This document shows, piece after piece, positions 35,256 through 44,249 of a stretch of 64,000 nucleotides of DNA (positions are counted from its first letter, which is position 1; each line of letters begins with the position of its first letter). Location of the stretch: the NCBI RefSeq assembly GCF_003029735.1, contig NZ_KZ686269.1:1054001-1118000 (forward strand). Reading direction: 5' to 3'. The translations under genes were made by a program, and so were the position numbers. Below the pieces are notes generated by a model. That model saw only the letters and a list, made by a program, of their open reading frames with translations. It searched no databases and was not told where the DNA came from. The stretch comes from Pedobacter yulinensis. GTDB lineage: Bacteria; Bacteroidota; Bacteroidia; Sphingobacteriales; Sphingobacteriaceae.

Positions 35256-36020
35256 CTAGCTGATCTTTTCCCAGTCTGATCCTGAATCGCGAAGGGCCTG
35301 CAAACGGGGAGATACCGACTTTACGTCTGTGTTCGGGTAATCATTTTCTACCAGGCCATCGCGCATCCTGACGATCCGGTGGGCATGCTGCGCAATATCT
35401 TCTTCATGGGTAACCAGGATAATCGTATTGCCGCGGCTGTGTATCTCTTCCAACAATCCCATGATCTCGATCGAGGTTTTGGTGTCCAGGTTTCCCGTGG
35501 GCTCATCGGCAAGAATAATAGAAGGGTCATTGATCAGTGCACGTGCTACAGCAACCCGCTGCCGCTGCCCGCCCGAGAGTTCGTTGGGTTTGTGGTCCAT
35601 GCGGTTGCCAAGGCCCACATTCTCCAGCGCTTTGGCGGCGCGTTCTTCCCGCTCTTTACGGCTTGCACCAGCATAAATAAGCGGCAGGGCCACATTATCA
35701 AGCGAGGTTGATCTCGGAAGCAGGTTAAACGTTTGAAATACAAAACCAATTTCTTTGTTTCTCACTTCAGCCAGTGCATCATCAGACATCTGGCTCACAT
35801 TGATGCCGTTCAGAATGTAGTCGCCCTTGCTTGGCGTGTCCAGGCAGCCTAAAATGTTCATGAGCGTAGACTTTCCTGAACCTGACGGCCCCATCAAGGC
35901 TACAAACTCGCCTTTTTTGATCTCAAGAGAAACCGACTTTATGGCATGGATCACTTCCGTTCCAATAACGTACTTCCGGCCGATATCTTTGATAATGATC
36001 AGTGGGGTATCTTTCTGCAT
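35256..36020 (-). CDS. ABC transporter ATP-binding protein (LolD/MacB type)
   Basis: A 254-residue ATPase. Walker [10 protein letters not shown], signature [15 protein letters not shown], Walker [12 protein letters not shown] and the switch histidine in LVTHEE are present. The NPxxLS-like and LPLIYAG features are those of the MacB/LolD/FtsE group. No permease is adjacent; the MacB-like permease at 30777-32021 on the same strand is the closest possible partner. It follows gatC by 49 bp. Confidence 0.93.
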   Translation of the reverse strand: MQKDTPLIIIKDIGRKYVIGTEVIHAIKSVSLEIKKGEFVALMGPSGSGKSTLMNILGCLDTPSKGDYILNGINVSQMSDDALAEVRNKEIGFVFQTFNLLPRSTSLDNVALPLIYAGASRKEREERAAKALENVGLGNRMDHKPNELSGGQRQRVAVARALINDPSIILADEPTGNLDTKTSIEIMGLLEEIHSRGNTIILVTHEEDIAQHAHRIVRMRDGLVENDYPNTDVKSVSPRLQALRDSGSDWEKIS

Positions 36021-36069
36021 CGCTTTTTCTTTTTAGACAGGCAGTGCCAAGTGAATGTTACAGCCCGCT

Positions 36070-36360
36070 TTATTTTTCAATAATCTTCGGAACGAGAAAA
36101 AACCGGTCGTTGTGTTCGGCAGCATTCATCAGCCCCTCTTCAGTACTCAGTTCATTCCTCACTTCATCTGCCCGCCAGGTATTTACCTGTTCGTTCATGT
36201 ACCGGAGCGGCTCGACATGAGTGGTATCAAGCTCGTTCAGTTTTTCCATGAATGTAAGAATCCTGTTCATGTCTGCACGCAATGTATCAATATCTTTATC
36301 TTCTATGTGAATACGTGCCAGGTCGGCGATCTTATAAATACGCTCTTTATCGAGGTTCAT
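36070..36360 (-). CDS. gatC: Asp-tRNA(Asn)/Glu-tRNA(Gln) amidotransferase subunit C
   Basis: A 96-residue subunit that stabilises GatA in the GatCAB complex. KIADLARIHI (start region), ILTFMEKLNELDTTHVEPL and the end TEEGLMNAAEHNDRFFLVPK match GatC. Its start overlaps the acyltransferase stop as ATGA. gatB lies about 30 kb upstream in this window; gatA is not present. Confidence 0.93.
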   Translation of the reverse strand: MNLDKERIYKIADLARIHIEDKDIDTLRADMNRILTFMEKLNELDTTHVEPLRYMNEQVNTWRADEVRNELSTEEGLMNAAEHNDRFFLVPKIIEK

Positions 36361-37085
36361 TGGTCTGTCAGTTTACTTTTAATTTTTTCAAAAACATGGT
36401 CGCGGAGCTGTTCATCATCAGCCAGCGATAATCCTGTCACGCTCACCGGGGCATGAACGAATATCCGGCAGCGTCCCGGCCTCGAGCCCAGCCTGCTCCC
36501 ATCGTCCCACAAAACTTTCCAAATATCGGCAATTGACACCGGAACGATCGGAATATTTTTGTCTATGGCCAGCCTGAACGGCCCATTTTTGAAGCTGTGC
36601 AGGCGGGGCGGATACTGGTCATCTATCTTGCCTTCGGGAAAAATGACCAGGCTCATCCCTTTATCCAGGTTTTCGCCGGCTTTTTTGAAGGCGCGGAATG
36701 AAGATATCTTGCTATCCCGGTTTACGGTAATATCTATGGTCTTAAAGAACAACCGGAGTATCGGGTTTTTCAGCAGCTCCTCCTTTCCCATGAAATGGTA
36801 ACTGCCCTTGGCCAGGATGCAAAAAACCATGATATCGAGATTTGACGTATGGTTGGCACAGTAAATATATGTTGCGCCGGCCGGTAGCCGCTGTTCAACA
36901 TGATACACGTAAAAGATTCCTGCCAGGGCACTTGCCAGAAAACTGTGCAGGCGTCTGAAAAAATTCAGAACGGGGTAAAACCGTTCATTTCTTGAACTGA
37001 GGTAATAAAATGGGAAAAACAGGAGAAAAAAAATGAAAACCAGGAGCATGAACCAGACACGGTGAAGCTGTTTGAGGATTTTCAT
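36357..37085 (-). CDS. plsC: 1-acyl-sn-glycerol-3-phosphate acyltransferase family (PlsC type)
   Basis: I prefer the start at 37085 (MKILKQLHRVW, 242 residues); an upstream start at 37157 would run almost to the divergent trpS start. An N-terminal hydrophobic helix (VWFMLLVFIFFLLFFPF) anchors it in the inner membrane. The acyltransferase motif is NHTSNLD (HxxxxD), with FPEGKIDD as the second block. It acylates lysophosphatidate in phospholipid synthesis. It overlaps gatC by 4 bp. Confidence 0.9.
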   Translation of the reverse strand: MKILKQLHRVWFMLLVFIFFLLFFPFYYLSSRNERFYPVLNFFRRLHSFLASALAGIFYVYHVEQRLPAGATYIYCANHTSNLDIMVFCILAKGSYHFMGKEELLKNPILRLFFKTIDITVNRDSKISSFRAFKKAGENLDKGMSLVIFPEGKIDDQYPPRLHSFKNGPFRLAIDKNIPIVPVSIADIWKVLWDDGSRLGSRPGRCRIFVHAPVSVTGLSLADDEQLRDHVFEKIKSKLTDQ

Positions 37086-37177
37086 ATACCCGCCAAAAAT
37101 AAAAAAAAATGCCACGAATTTTCCGGGTGCTGCGAATTGATCTGCCGAATGTTTCAATTCTTTCTTAATTTCGCCGC

Positions 37178-38176
37178 ATGAAAGAAACGGTAGTGAGCGG
37201 GATTCGCTCTACAGGAAAGTTACATCTTGGCAACTATTACGGGGCATTGAAGAACTTCGTGCAGATGCAGCACGACTACAATTGTTTTTTCTTTATTGCA
37301 GACCTTCATTCGCTGACCACGCATCCCACACCAGCCAACCTGCACGGCAATGTGAGGCAGGTACTGGTTGAATACCTGGCCTGCGGCATTGACCCAGAGC
37401 TGAGTACCATTTATATCCAGTCTGATGTGCCTGAAGTAACCGAACTCTACCTGTATCTGAATATGAACGCTTACGTAGGCGAACTGGAACGCAGCGCCTC
37501 GTTCAAGGATAAGGTTCGCGGCAATCCGGACAATGTGAATGCCGGCTTACTCACCTACCCGGTTCTGATGGCGGCAGATATCCTGATCCACAAAGCCACC
37601 AAGGTCCCGGTCGGCAAAGATCAGGAACAGCACCTGGAAATGGCCCGTACCTTCGGAAACAGGTTTAACCGCCTTTACAACAGCGACTATTTTCCTGAGC
37701 CCTTTGCGTTTACCTACGCAACCAATCTGGTCAAAGTACCAGGCCTTGACGGCAAAGGCAAAATGGGCAAATCTGAGGGTGAAGGCAACGTCATCAATCT
37801 TTCAGATGAGCCTGAAGTAATCAGAAAAAAAGTAATGCGGGCAGTAAGTGATGGCGGCCCGACCGTCGAGAACCAACCAAAGCCGGAGCCGATCCAGAAC
37901 CTGTTCGACCTGATGAAAGTCGTCTCTGCCCCCGATACACTTGCGCACTTTGAAGCACTGTACAACCAATGTGCCATCCGTTACGGCGATTTCAAGAAGC
38001 AACTTGCCGAAGACATGATCCTCGCTACAGCGCCGATCAGGGAGCGCATGCAGGTCATTGCGGCCGACACTGACTATCTGAAAAAGGTTGCTGCCATTGG
38101 CCGGGAAAAAGGCCGCGAAAGCGCGTCTAAGACCGTTAGGGAAGTTCGCGAGCTGATCGGATTCAGAAGTTTTTAG
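37178..38176 (+). CDS. trpS: tryptophanyl-tRNA synthetase
   Basis: A 332-residue class I synthetase. The HIGH-type motif is HLGN in TGKLHLGNYYGALKN and the KMSKS motif is KMGKS in KGKMGKSEGEGN; GKDQEQHLEM is another conserved block. Length normal. It is divergent from plsC, with only 92 bp between starts. The deoxynucleoside kinase gene follows after 84 bp. Confidence 0.98.
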   Translation: MKETVVSGIRSTGKLHLGNYYGALKNFVQMQHDYNCFFFIADLHSLTTHPTPANLHGNVRQVLVEYLACGIDPELSTIYIQSDVPEVTELYLYLNMNAYVGELERSASFKDKVRGNPDNVNAGLLTYPVLMAADILIHKATKVPVGKDQEQHLEMARTFGNRFNRLYNSDYFPEPFAFTYATNLVKVPGLDGKGKMGKSEGEGNVINLSDEPEVIRKKVMRAVSDGGPTVENQPKPEPIQNLFDLMKVVSAPDTLAHFEALYNQCAIRYGDFKKQLAEDMILATAPIRERMQVIAADTDYLKKVAAIGREKGRESASKTVREVRELIGFRSF

Positions 38177-38260
38177 AAAAATACCCATAACCCGCATGTT
38201 GCGGGAGAATGTTATATTAGTCTGCCTAAGGGCAAAATCTGCACCTCGAATTGAATCAAT

Positions 38261-38875
38261 ATGCACATAGCGATTGTTGGAAACATCGGTGCCGGCAAAA
38301 CAACCCTGACGGGTCTGCTGGCAAAAAATTACGGTTGGGAAGCCTTGTACGAAGCGGTAGACAACAACCCCTATCTCGAAGATTTTTACAGCGACATGAA
38401 ACGCTGGAGTTTTAACCTGCAGATCTATTTTCTAAACAGCCGTTTCCAGCAGCTTGTCGATATTGAAAAAAGCAAGCGCAACGTGATCCAGGATCGCACG
38501 ATTTATGAAGATGCCTACATTTTTGCTGAGAACCTTCATGAAATGAGCCTGATGACCACCCGCGACTACCACAACTACCGCGCAATTTTTGACAACATTA
38601 CCTCTTTCATCAAACCGCCTGACCTGCTGATCTATTTACGCGCATCAGTGCCAACGCTGGTTAACAACATCCAGCGCCGCGGCAGGGAATATGAGGCCAG
38701 CATCAGGATCGATTACCTGTCTAAGCTGAATGAAAAATATGAAAACTGGATACAAAACTATCAGTTGGGCCGCTTGTTGATACTTGATAAAGACCGCCTC
38801 GATTTCAGCAACAATGTCGAAGACCTGAGCCTCGTGATCCAGGCGGTAGAAGCAGAAATAAACGGTTTATTTTAA
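38261..38875 (+). CDS. deoxynucleoside kinase
   Basis: A 204-residue cytoplasmic kinase. The P-loop is GNIGAGKTTL, the DRS-type motif is DRTIYEDAY and the lid region contains RRGREYEASI. This is the dNK/deoxyguanosine-deoxyadenosine kinase family that salvages deoxynucleosides; substrate preference is not visible. kdsB starts 3 bp after its stop, so the genes are cotranscribed. Confidence 0.94.
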   Translation: MHIAIVGNIGAGKTTLTGLLAKNYGWEALYEAVDNNPYLEDFYSDMKRWSFNLQIYFLNSRFQQLVDIEKSKRNVIQDRTIYEDAYIFAENLHEMSLMTTRDYHNYRAIFDNITSFIKPPDLLIYLRASVPTLVNNIQRRGREYEASIRIDYLSKLNEKYENWIQNYQLGRLLILDKDRLDFSNNVEDLSLVIQAVEAEINGLF

Positions 38876-38878
38876 AAG

Positions 38879-39616
38879 ATGTCACGTATTTTAGGAGTCA
38901 TACCGGCGCGTTATGCCTCGTCCAGGTTTCCCGGTAAGCCGCTGGCAGACATTGGCGGCAAAACCATGATCAGGCGCGTATATGAGCAAGCCAGTAAGTG
39001 CAGCGAACTGGAACTTGTTGTCGTGGCAACCGATGACCAGCGCATTGCCGACGAGGTAAAGGGCTTTGGCGGCCGGTTTATCATGACCGCCGCCGAACAC
39101 CAGAGCGGAACTGACCGCTGCGCCGAGGTACTCGAACTGCTGCCCGGTTATGATGTACTGATCAACATCCAGGGCGATGAGCCGTTCATCGATCCTGCGC
39201 AAATCACGCTTGTTGCGCGTTGTTTTGCAGGCAAGCAGGTGCAGCTTGCCACGCTCATCAAAAAGATAACGGCAGCTGAAGAGCTTTTTAACCCGAATAT
39301 CCCCAAGGTCGTGTGCAGCCAGGAGCAGGAGGCCGTCTATTTCAGCAGGCACCCCATTCCTTACTTTAGAAATGACAGTACAGACAACTGGCTGGCCCGG
39401 CACGTTTATTACAAACACCTGGGCATTTACGGCTATCGTGCTGCAGCTTTGCGCCAGATCCGTGAATTGTTGCCGGCGCCGCTTGAGCAGGCCGAAAGCC
39501 TGGAGCAGCTTCGCTGGCTTGAACATGGTATGCGCATCTATACCCGGGAAACCGAACTTGAAACCGTAGCGATCGACACCCCTCAAGACCTCGAAAAGGT
39601 TGCTCACCTGATCTGA
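38879..39616 (+). CDS. kdsB: 3-deoxy-manno-octulosonate cytidylyltransferase
   Basis: A 245-residue enzyme activating Kdo as CMP-Kdo for lipid A core assembly. IPARYASSRFPGKPL, QSGTDRCAEV, NIQGDEPFI and the end block EQLRWLEHGMRI are diagnostic. It implies an outer membrane with Kdo-containing lipopolysaccharide. It lies 3 bp after the deoxynucleoside kinase gene. Confidence 0.97.
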   Translation: MSRILGVIPARYASSRFPGKPLADIGGKTMIRRVYEQASKCSELELVVVATDDQRIADEVKGFGGRFIMTAAEHQSGTDRCAEVLELLPGYDVLINIQGDEPFIDPAQITLVARCFAGKQVQLATLIKKITAAEELFNPNIPKVVCSQEQEAVYFSRHPIPYFRNDSTDNWLARHVYYKHLGIYGYRAAALRQIRELLPAPLEQAESLEQLRWLEHGMRIYTRETELETVAIDTPQDLEKVAHLI

Positions 39617-39660
39617 ACGGCAATTCGAAAAAAAAGCTATCTTGGCGGTAACCTATGTAT

Positions 39661-40191
39661 ATGAAAAGAATCCTGTATGCCCTGATTCCGTTGCTGTGTC
39701 TCGCATGTCAGCCCGGTGCCGACAAACAAAACACCGCAATACTACTGCCGCCAAAAGAAGCTGCCGTATATTTTTCAGACAGCACAAAAAAAGATACTTT
39801 CCGGCTTACCTTTAATGGGAAGACCCTTGCTTCAGGCACGCTGGTTTTTAGCATCAGCAAGGCCGACGGCCGTGAAATTTACAGGACCAGCATCGCCGCG
39901 AAAGACCTTTTTGCAAATTACGATTCAGAACTTGACCTTTCTAAAGAAAAAAATCAGGCCGCCTTTCTGACAGAAGAAGTCAACCGGTTCTTCGACGAGG
40001 AGAACTTCCTGATTCCGGCCGTTACAGAAAACGAACAGGCTGACGCCAACGTTCCTGACAAAGCCTTTTACGAAGAGCTCAAAAAAAGCCGTCTTAACGG
40101 TTTTAAATACCGGCTCGGAAAAGAGACCAATGTTTACATCGGCTGGTCGGCTGCCGCAGGCGGGGTTCGCATCTATTACAAATGTTGCTAA
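39661..40191 (+). CDS. putative lipoprotein, unknown function
   Basis: A 176-residue protein from the ATG at 39661 (an ATG two codons earlier is also possible). The signal MKRILYALIPLLCLAC has a lipobox with C16. The mature part contains one beta-rich segment (about 35-80) and a mixed C-terminal part ending GVRIYYKCC. It resembles no family I know. It follows kdsB by 44 bp on the same strand. Function not assigned. Confidence 0.75.
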   Translation: MKRILYALIPLLCLACQPGADKQNTAILLPPKEAAVYFSDSTKKDTFRLTFNGKTLASGTLVFSISKADGREIYRTSIAAKDLFANYDSELDLSKEKNQAAFLTEEVNRFFDEENFLIPAVTENEQADANVPDKAFYEELKKSRLNGFKYRLGKETNVYIGWSAAAGGVRIYYKCC

Positions 40192-40519
40192 TCGGCAAAC
40201 ACACGGAGGCAGCTGAAACAAAGTTGCGCTGCTCCAGGTCACCTTTTCAGATCCCGACAGCACTTAGTGTAATTATTACACTAAGATATCGTCCCGGTCG
40301 CCGAAATTCGACAAAATGAGTGGAATTGATATAATTTAAATTTATAATCCTAATTATCAAATAGTTACAGTTTTATTCGTTTTTTTTACTGTGAATTTCA
40401 TGCAACTTGCAATTTTTAAATTAACTTTATCTTAGTGTAAAGAATTTGACACTGTTCCTTTTATAAGGCAAGTTGCAAGATCAACCTGAACCCAATCTAA
40501 CAAACCAAATATAATGAGC

Positions 40520-40546
40520 TGCCCGGTCTCCCCCGGGCATTTTTTA
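40520..40546 (+). terminator. Rho-independent terminator without an adjacent coding gene
   Basis: A 7-bp GC-rich stem (TGCCCGG at 40520-40526 with CCGGGCA at 40533-40539) is followed by six T. It is 329 bp after the nearest upstream stop codon and ahead of the apparent pyrG promoter. Confidence 0.85.
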
Positions 40547-40602
40547 TTTCAGCTTTTGATAAATATCTTATCAACAAAACCCCTGAATGCCCCTAAATTT
40601 TC

Positions 40603-40610
40603 TACCTTTG
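40603..40610 (+). promoter_or_regulatory. putative -7 element for pyrG
   Basis: TACCTTTG matches TAnnTTTG, 61 bp upstream of the pyrG start. No TTTG is seen at the proper distance. Confidence 0.5.
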
Positions 40611-40671
40611 TATCCCGTACAAAATGAAAACCGAACCTGTTTTCAGGTAAGGCCGAATAAACTCACAAATC

Positions 40672-42288
40672 ATGACGAAGTATATTTTTGTTACGGGCGG
40701 TGTCACATCCTCTTTGGGTAAAGGCATCATTTCCGCATCATTAGCTAAACTCCTGCAAGCTAGGGGTTACCGGGTAACCATTCAGAAATTTGATCCTTAT
40801 ATCAACATCGATCCGGGAACGTTAAACCCTTATGAGCACGGAGAATGCTTCGTTACTGAAGACGGCGCCGAAACTGACCTGGACCTGGGTCATTATGAAC
40901 GTTTCCTGAATGTTCCTACATCACAGGCAAACAACATTACGACCGGGCGCATTTATCAGAACGTAATCAATGCCGAACGTCAGGGTGCCTACCTGGGCAA
41001 GACCGTTCAGGTGGTTCCGCACATCACAGATGAAATCAAACGCAACATGCGCATCCTGGGAAACAGCGGCGAGTTCGACATCGTAATAACTGAACTTGGC
41101 GGTACGGTTGGCGACATCGAGTCGCTGCCGTTTATCGAGGCTGTGCGGCAATTCAAATGGGAAGAAGGTGCAAACAACGCCATCGTCATTCACCTCACGC
41201 TGATTCCTTTCCTGGCTGCCGCAGGCGAGCTGAAAACCAAGCCAACACAACACTCGGTCAAAGCGCTGCTTGAGTACGGCATCCAGCCGGATATCCTCGT
41301 ATGCCGCACCGAACATCCCATTTCGCAAGACATCCGTAAAAAAATCGCCCTGTTCTGTAATGTCAATGTCAATGCCGTTATCGAGTCGCGCGATGCGTCG
41401 ACCATCTACGATGTGCCTTTGCTGATGATGAAAGAGCAGCTCGATAAAACCGTGCTCAGTAAACTGAAACTTGCTCAGAAGAATGAGCCCGACATGGAAA
41501 GCTGGAAAGAATTCCTTGGCCGTCTCAAAAACCCGACTTCAGAGGTCAGGATCGGCCTGGTCGGTAAGTATGTGGAATTGCCGGATGCGTATAAATCCAT
41601 TATTGAAGGTTTCGTACACGCAGGGTCAAAGAATGAGTGCAAGGTAAAAGTAGAATATATCCACTCTGAGGGCATTTATCCTGACAATGCGCATGAAAAA
41701 CTGGGCCACCTGGACGGCGTTCTCGTGGCGCCGGGTTTTGGCAGCCGCGGCATAGAAGGTAAAATTGACACCATCAGGTATGTTCGCGAAAACAACGTTC
41801 CTTTTTTCGGCATCTGCCTGGGCATGCAATGTGCCGTTATCGAGTATGGCCGCAATGTCATTGGCCTGGAAGGTGCGCACACCACTGAAATTGACGAAAA
41901 CTGTGCACATCCTGTCATCAATATGATGGAGGAGCAGAAAAAGATCACAGAAAAAGGCGGCACCATGCGCCTGGGCTCTTACCCGTGCGACCTGAAAAAA
42001 GGCAGCAAGGCATTTGCCATTTACGGACGCACCCACATCACCGAACGTCACCGCCACCGGTACGAGTTCAACAGCGCTTACCTGCAGCAGTATGAAGACG
42101 CAGGCATGATCGCCTCTGGGATCAATCCCGAAAGCAAGCTTGTCGAAATTATTGAGCTAAAAAACCACCCCTTTTTCATTGGCGGACAATTCCACCCGGA
42201 ATTAAAGTCGACCGTAGCAAATCCTCACCCACTTTTTGTTAAATTTGTCGCCGCTGCAAAAGAACACGCTAAAAAACCAAGCAAATAA
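40672..42288 (+). CDS. pyrG: CTP synthase
   Basis: A 538-residue enzyme that aminates UTP to CTP with glutamine. The synthetase domain (about 1-265) begins [16 protein letters not shown], with [18 protein letters not shown]. The class I glutamine amidotransferase domain (about 290-535) has the catalytic C382 in [10 protein letters not shown] and the histidine/glutamate pair in [10 protein letters not shown]. Normal length. yidC follows after 17 bp, so the two may be cotranscribed. Confidence 0.99.
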   Translation: MTKYIFVTGGVTSSLGKGIISASLAKLLQARGYRVTIQKFDPYINIDPGTLNPYEHGECFVTEDGAETDLDLGHYERFLNVPTSQANNITTGRIYQNVINAERQGAYLGKTVQVVPHITDEIKRNMRILGNSGEFDIVITELGGTVGDIESLPFIEAVRQFKWEEGANNAIVIHLTLIPFLAAAGELKTKPTQHSVKALLEYGIQPDILVCRTEHPISQDIRKKIALFCNVNVNAVIESRDASTIYDVPLLMMKEQLDKTVLSKLKLAQKNEPDMESWKEFLGRLKNPTSEVRIGLVGKYVELPDAYKSIIEGFVHAGSKNECKVKVEYIHSEGIYPDNAHEKLGHLDGVLVAPGFGSRGIEGKIDTIRYVRENNVPFFGICLGMQCAVIEYGRNVIGLEGAHTTEIDENCAHPVINMMEEQKKITEKGGTMRLGSYPCDLKKGSKAFAIYGRTHITERHRHRYEFNSAYLQQYEDAGMIASGINPESKLVEIIELKNHPFFIGGQFHPELKSTVANPHPLFVKFVAAAKEHAKKPSK

Positions 42289-42305
42289 AAGCAGCAAACA
42301 TTATA

Positions 42306-44099
42306 ATGGATAGAAATACATTCACAGGCCTCTTCCTGATCCTGATCATTTTCGGAGCTTCGTTCTACTTTTTCAAACCAAGCGAGGCAGAAATTCAGAA
42401 AGAAAGGGAAAGACAGAAAAAAGAGGCTACAACAAAAACGGCAGGTCCGGCAGCAAGGAACATCGCCCCGGCAGCCGTGCGTACGCCAGATTCGGCTACA
42501 TTGAAAGGTCCGTTCGGCGCTGCGCTGACAGGTGCCGAGCAAACATCTGTGCTCGAAAACGAAAACCTGAAGCTGACTTTCAGCAACAAAGGCGGCAGAA
42601 TTTTTTCAGCTGAAGTAAAGGGCGCAAAAACCTTCGATGGCCGGCCCCTGATCCTGTTCAACGGCCCGGGCAACAAATTCGGGTTTAAACTTAATGCCGC
42701 CGGCCGGGTGTTCAATACGAACGAACTCTTTTTTACCCCAAAGCAGAACAACGGCGAATTGAGTATGCGTGCCATGTATGGCCCGGGGCAATACCTCGAA
42801 TACCGTTACGCATTGAAACCGGGATCAAATAAGGTCGAGTTTAATATCAACGTGGTGGGCATGCAACAGGTTATTTCAGGAAACAGCCTGACCCTGAACT
42901 GGGAGTCGACCCTGCTGCAGCAGGAGCAATCCATTGAAAGTGAACACCGGTACTCAGCGCCTTATTACAAATACCTGAACGAAGGCGTCGACAACCTGAG
43001 CGAAGCAAAAGATGACAAAAAAGAGCTCACGGAGGATAAAATTCAATGGTTCTCATTTAAACAGCACTTCTTTTCTGCTGTACTGATCAACAAAAACGGC
43101 TTTGACAAAGGAAGCCTGGAAGTGCGCATTCCAACCGGGAACCGGGAAGTGAAATGGTACGGTGCCAATATGGACCTTCCTTATACGCACCAGGCAGACC
43201 AGGCCTACAGCATGGAGTTCTACTTCGGATCGAACAAGTTCTCGGCATTGAAAGCGCAGGGCTATGAGCTCGAAAAACAGGTGAACATGGGTTACTGGCC
43301 GCTTAAGTACATCAACCGTTTTATCGTACTCCCGCTGTTCAACCTCCTGGAGAGTTTCAACTGGGGTTATGGCCTGATCATTCTGGTGCTGACCGTTATT
43401 CTTAAACTGGTGCTCATGCCGCTCACTTACAAGTCATACCTTTCGATGGCGAAAATGCGTGTACTGAAACCGGAAATGGATGAAATCAAGGGCAAAGTTG
43501 GCGATGACAATCCTACCCTGCTTCAGCAGGAATACCTGAAACTGTATAAAAAGGCAGGGGTTAATCCGCTGGGCGGCTGTTTACCGATGCTGCTTCAATT
43601 ACCAATCGTAATGGCCTTCTTTTTTTTCTTCCCGAACCTTTTTGAACTGCGCGGCGAAAGTTTTCTGTGGATGAAAGACCTCTCGACCTATGATGAGTTT
43701 GTGAAATTCGGCTTCACCATTCCTTTCATTGGTGACCACCTCAGTTTAATGTGTCTGCTAATGACCGCTTCGCAACTGGTTCAGGCCTATTACAACAACC
43801 TGACATCCGGCAGCGCCGCCAACAACCAGATGAAATACATTGGCTACATCATGCCAATCATTTTCCTGGGCGTACTGAACAGTTACCCGTCGGGCCTGAA
43901 CTATTACTACTTCCTGGCCAACATGATGACCTTCGGCCTTCAGTTTATCATTCGCAGAATGGTAGACGACGAGAAAATTCACGCCATGATCCAGGAAAAC
44001 AAGGCTAAACCCGAAGAGAAACGGAAAAAATCAAAGTTCCAGCAGCGTCTTGACGATTACATGCGTCAACAGCAAGCGCTGCCAAAAGGTAAAAAATAA
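42306..44099 (+). CDS. yidC: membrane protein insertase YidC
   Basis: A 597-residue insertase. One N-terminal helix (FLILIIFGASFYFF) is followed by a low-complexity linker rich in Ala/Thr/Lys and a large periplasmic beta domain (about 80-355). The conserved insertase core has transmembrane helices from about 360 to 560, with LKLVLMPLTYKSY and NPLGGCLPMLLQLPIVMAFF. The C-terminus is very basic, as in ribosome-binding YidC tails. It lies 17 bp downstream of pyrG and ends at a terminator. Confidence 0.97.
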   Translation: MDRNTFTGLFLILIIFGASFYFFKPSEAEIQKERERQKKEATTKTAGPAARNIAPAAVRTPDSATLKGPFGAALTGAEQTSVLENENLKLTFSNKGGRIFSAEVKGAKTFDGRPLILFNGPGNKFGFKLNAAGRVFNTNELFFTPKQNNGELSMRAMYGPGQYLEYRYALKPGSNKVEFNINVVGMQQVISGNSLTLNWESTLLQQEQSIESEHRYSAPYYKYLNEGVDNLSEAKDDKKELTEDKIQWFSFKQHFFSAVLINKNGFDKGSLEVRIPTGNREVKWYGANMDLPYTHQADQAYSMEFYFGSNKFSALKAQGYELEKQVNMGYWPLKYINRFIVLPLFNLLESFNWGYGLIILVLTVILKLVLMPLTYKSYLSMAKMRVLKPEMDEIKGKVGDDNPTLLQQEYLKLYKKAGVNPLGGCLPMLLQLPIVMAFFFFFPNLFELRGESFLWMKDLSTYDEFVKFGFTIPFIGDHLSLMCLLMTASQLVQAYYNNLTSGSAANNQMKYIGYIMPIIFLGVLNSYPSGLNYYYFLANMMTFGLQFIIRRMVDDEKIHAMIQENKAKPEEKRKKSKFQQRLDDYMRQQQALPKGKK

Positions 44100-44116
44100 A
44101 TAGTGCTATTGAACAG

Positions 44117-44142
44117 AAAGGGTCCGCCAGGGCCCTTTTTTG
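44117..44142 (+). terminator. Rho-independent terminator after yidC
   Basis: A 9-bp stem including one G-T wobble (44117-44125 with 44130-44138), loop GCCA, then T run. It lies 17 bp past the yidC stop. Confidence 0.85.
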
Positions 44143-44249
44143 TTTTCGTGCATTTTCTGATTCTTATTGTAAAATTTTGATCTCCTTTTGGGTCTACCGT
44201 AAAAAATTGCAATTTTTAGGGATTATTCATAACCCAAACAACCATTACA

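Larger units (their letters stand above)
40192..40671 (+). other. 480-bp gap before pyrG: palindrome, repeated CTTAGTGTAA, long inverted repeat, terminator
   Basis: No credible coding frame. It contains a perfect 23-bp palindrome at 40263-40285 (11-bp arms CTTAGTGTAAT around one T). The same CTTAGTGTAA recurs at 40431-40440. There is an inverted pair TGCAACTTGC at 40401-40410 and GCAAGTTGCA at 40468-40477, and a terminator hairpin at 40520-40546 that does not follow a coding gene closely. Together these could mark a small RNA gene or a regulatory leader, but this is inference. A TACCTTTG at 40603-40610 is the likely pyrG promoter element. Confidence 0.55.
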
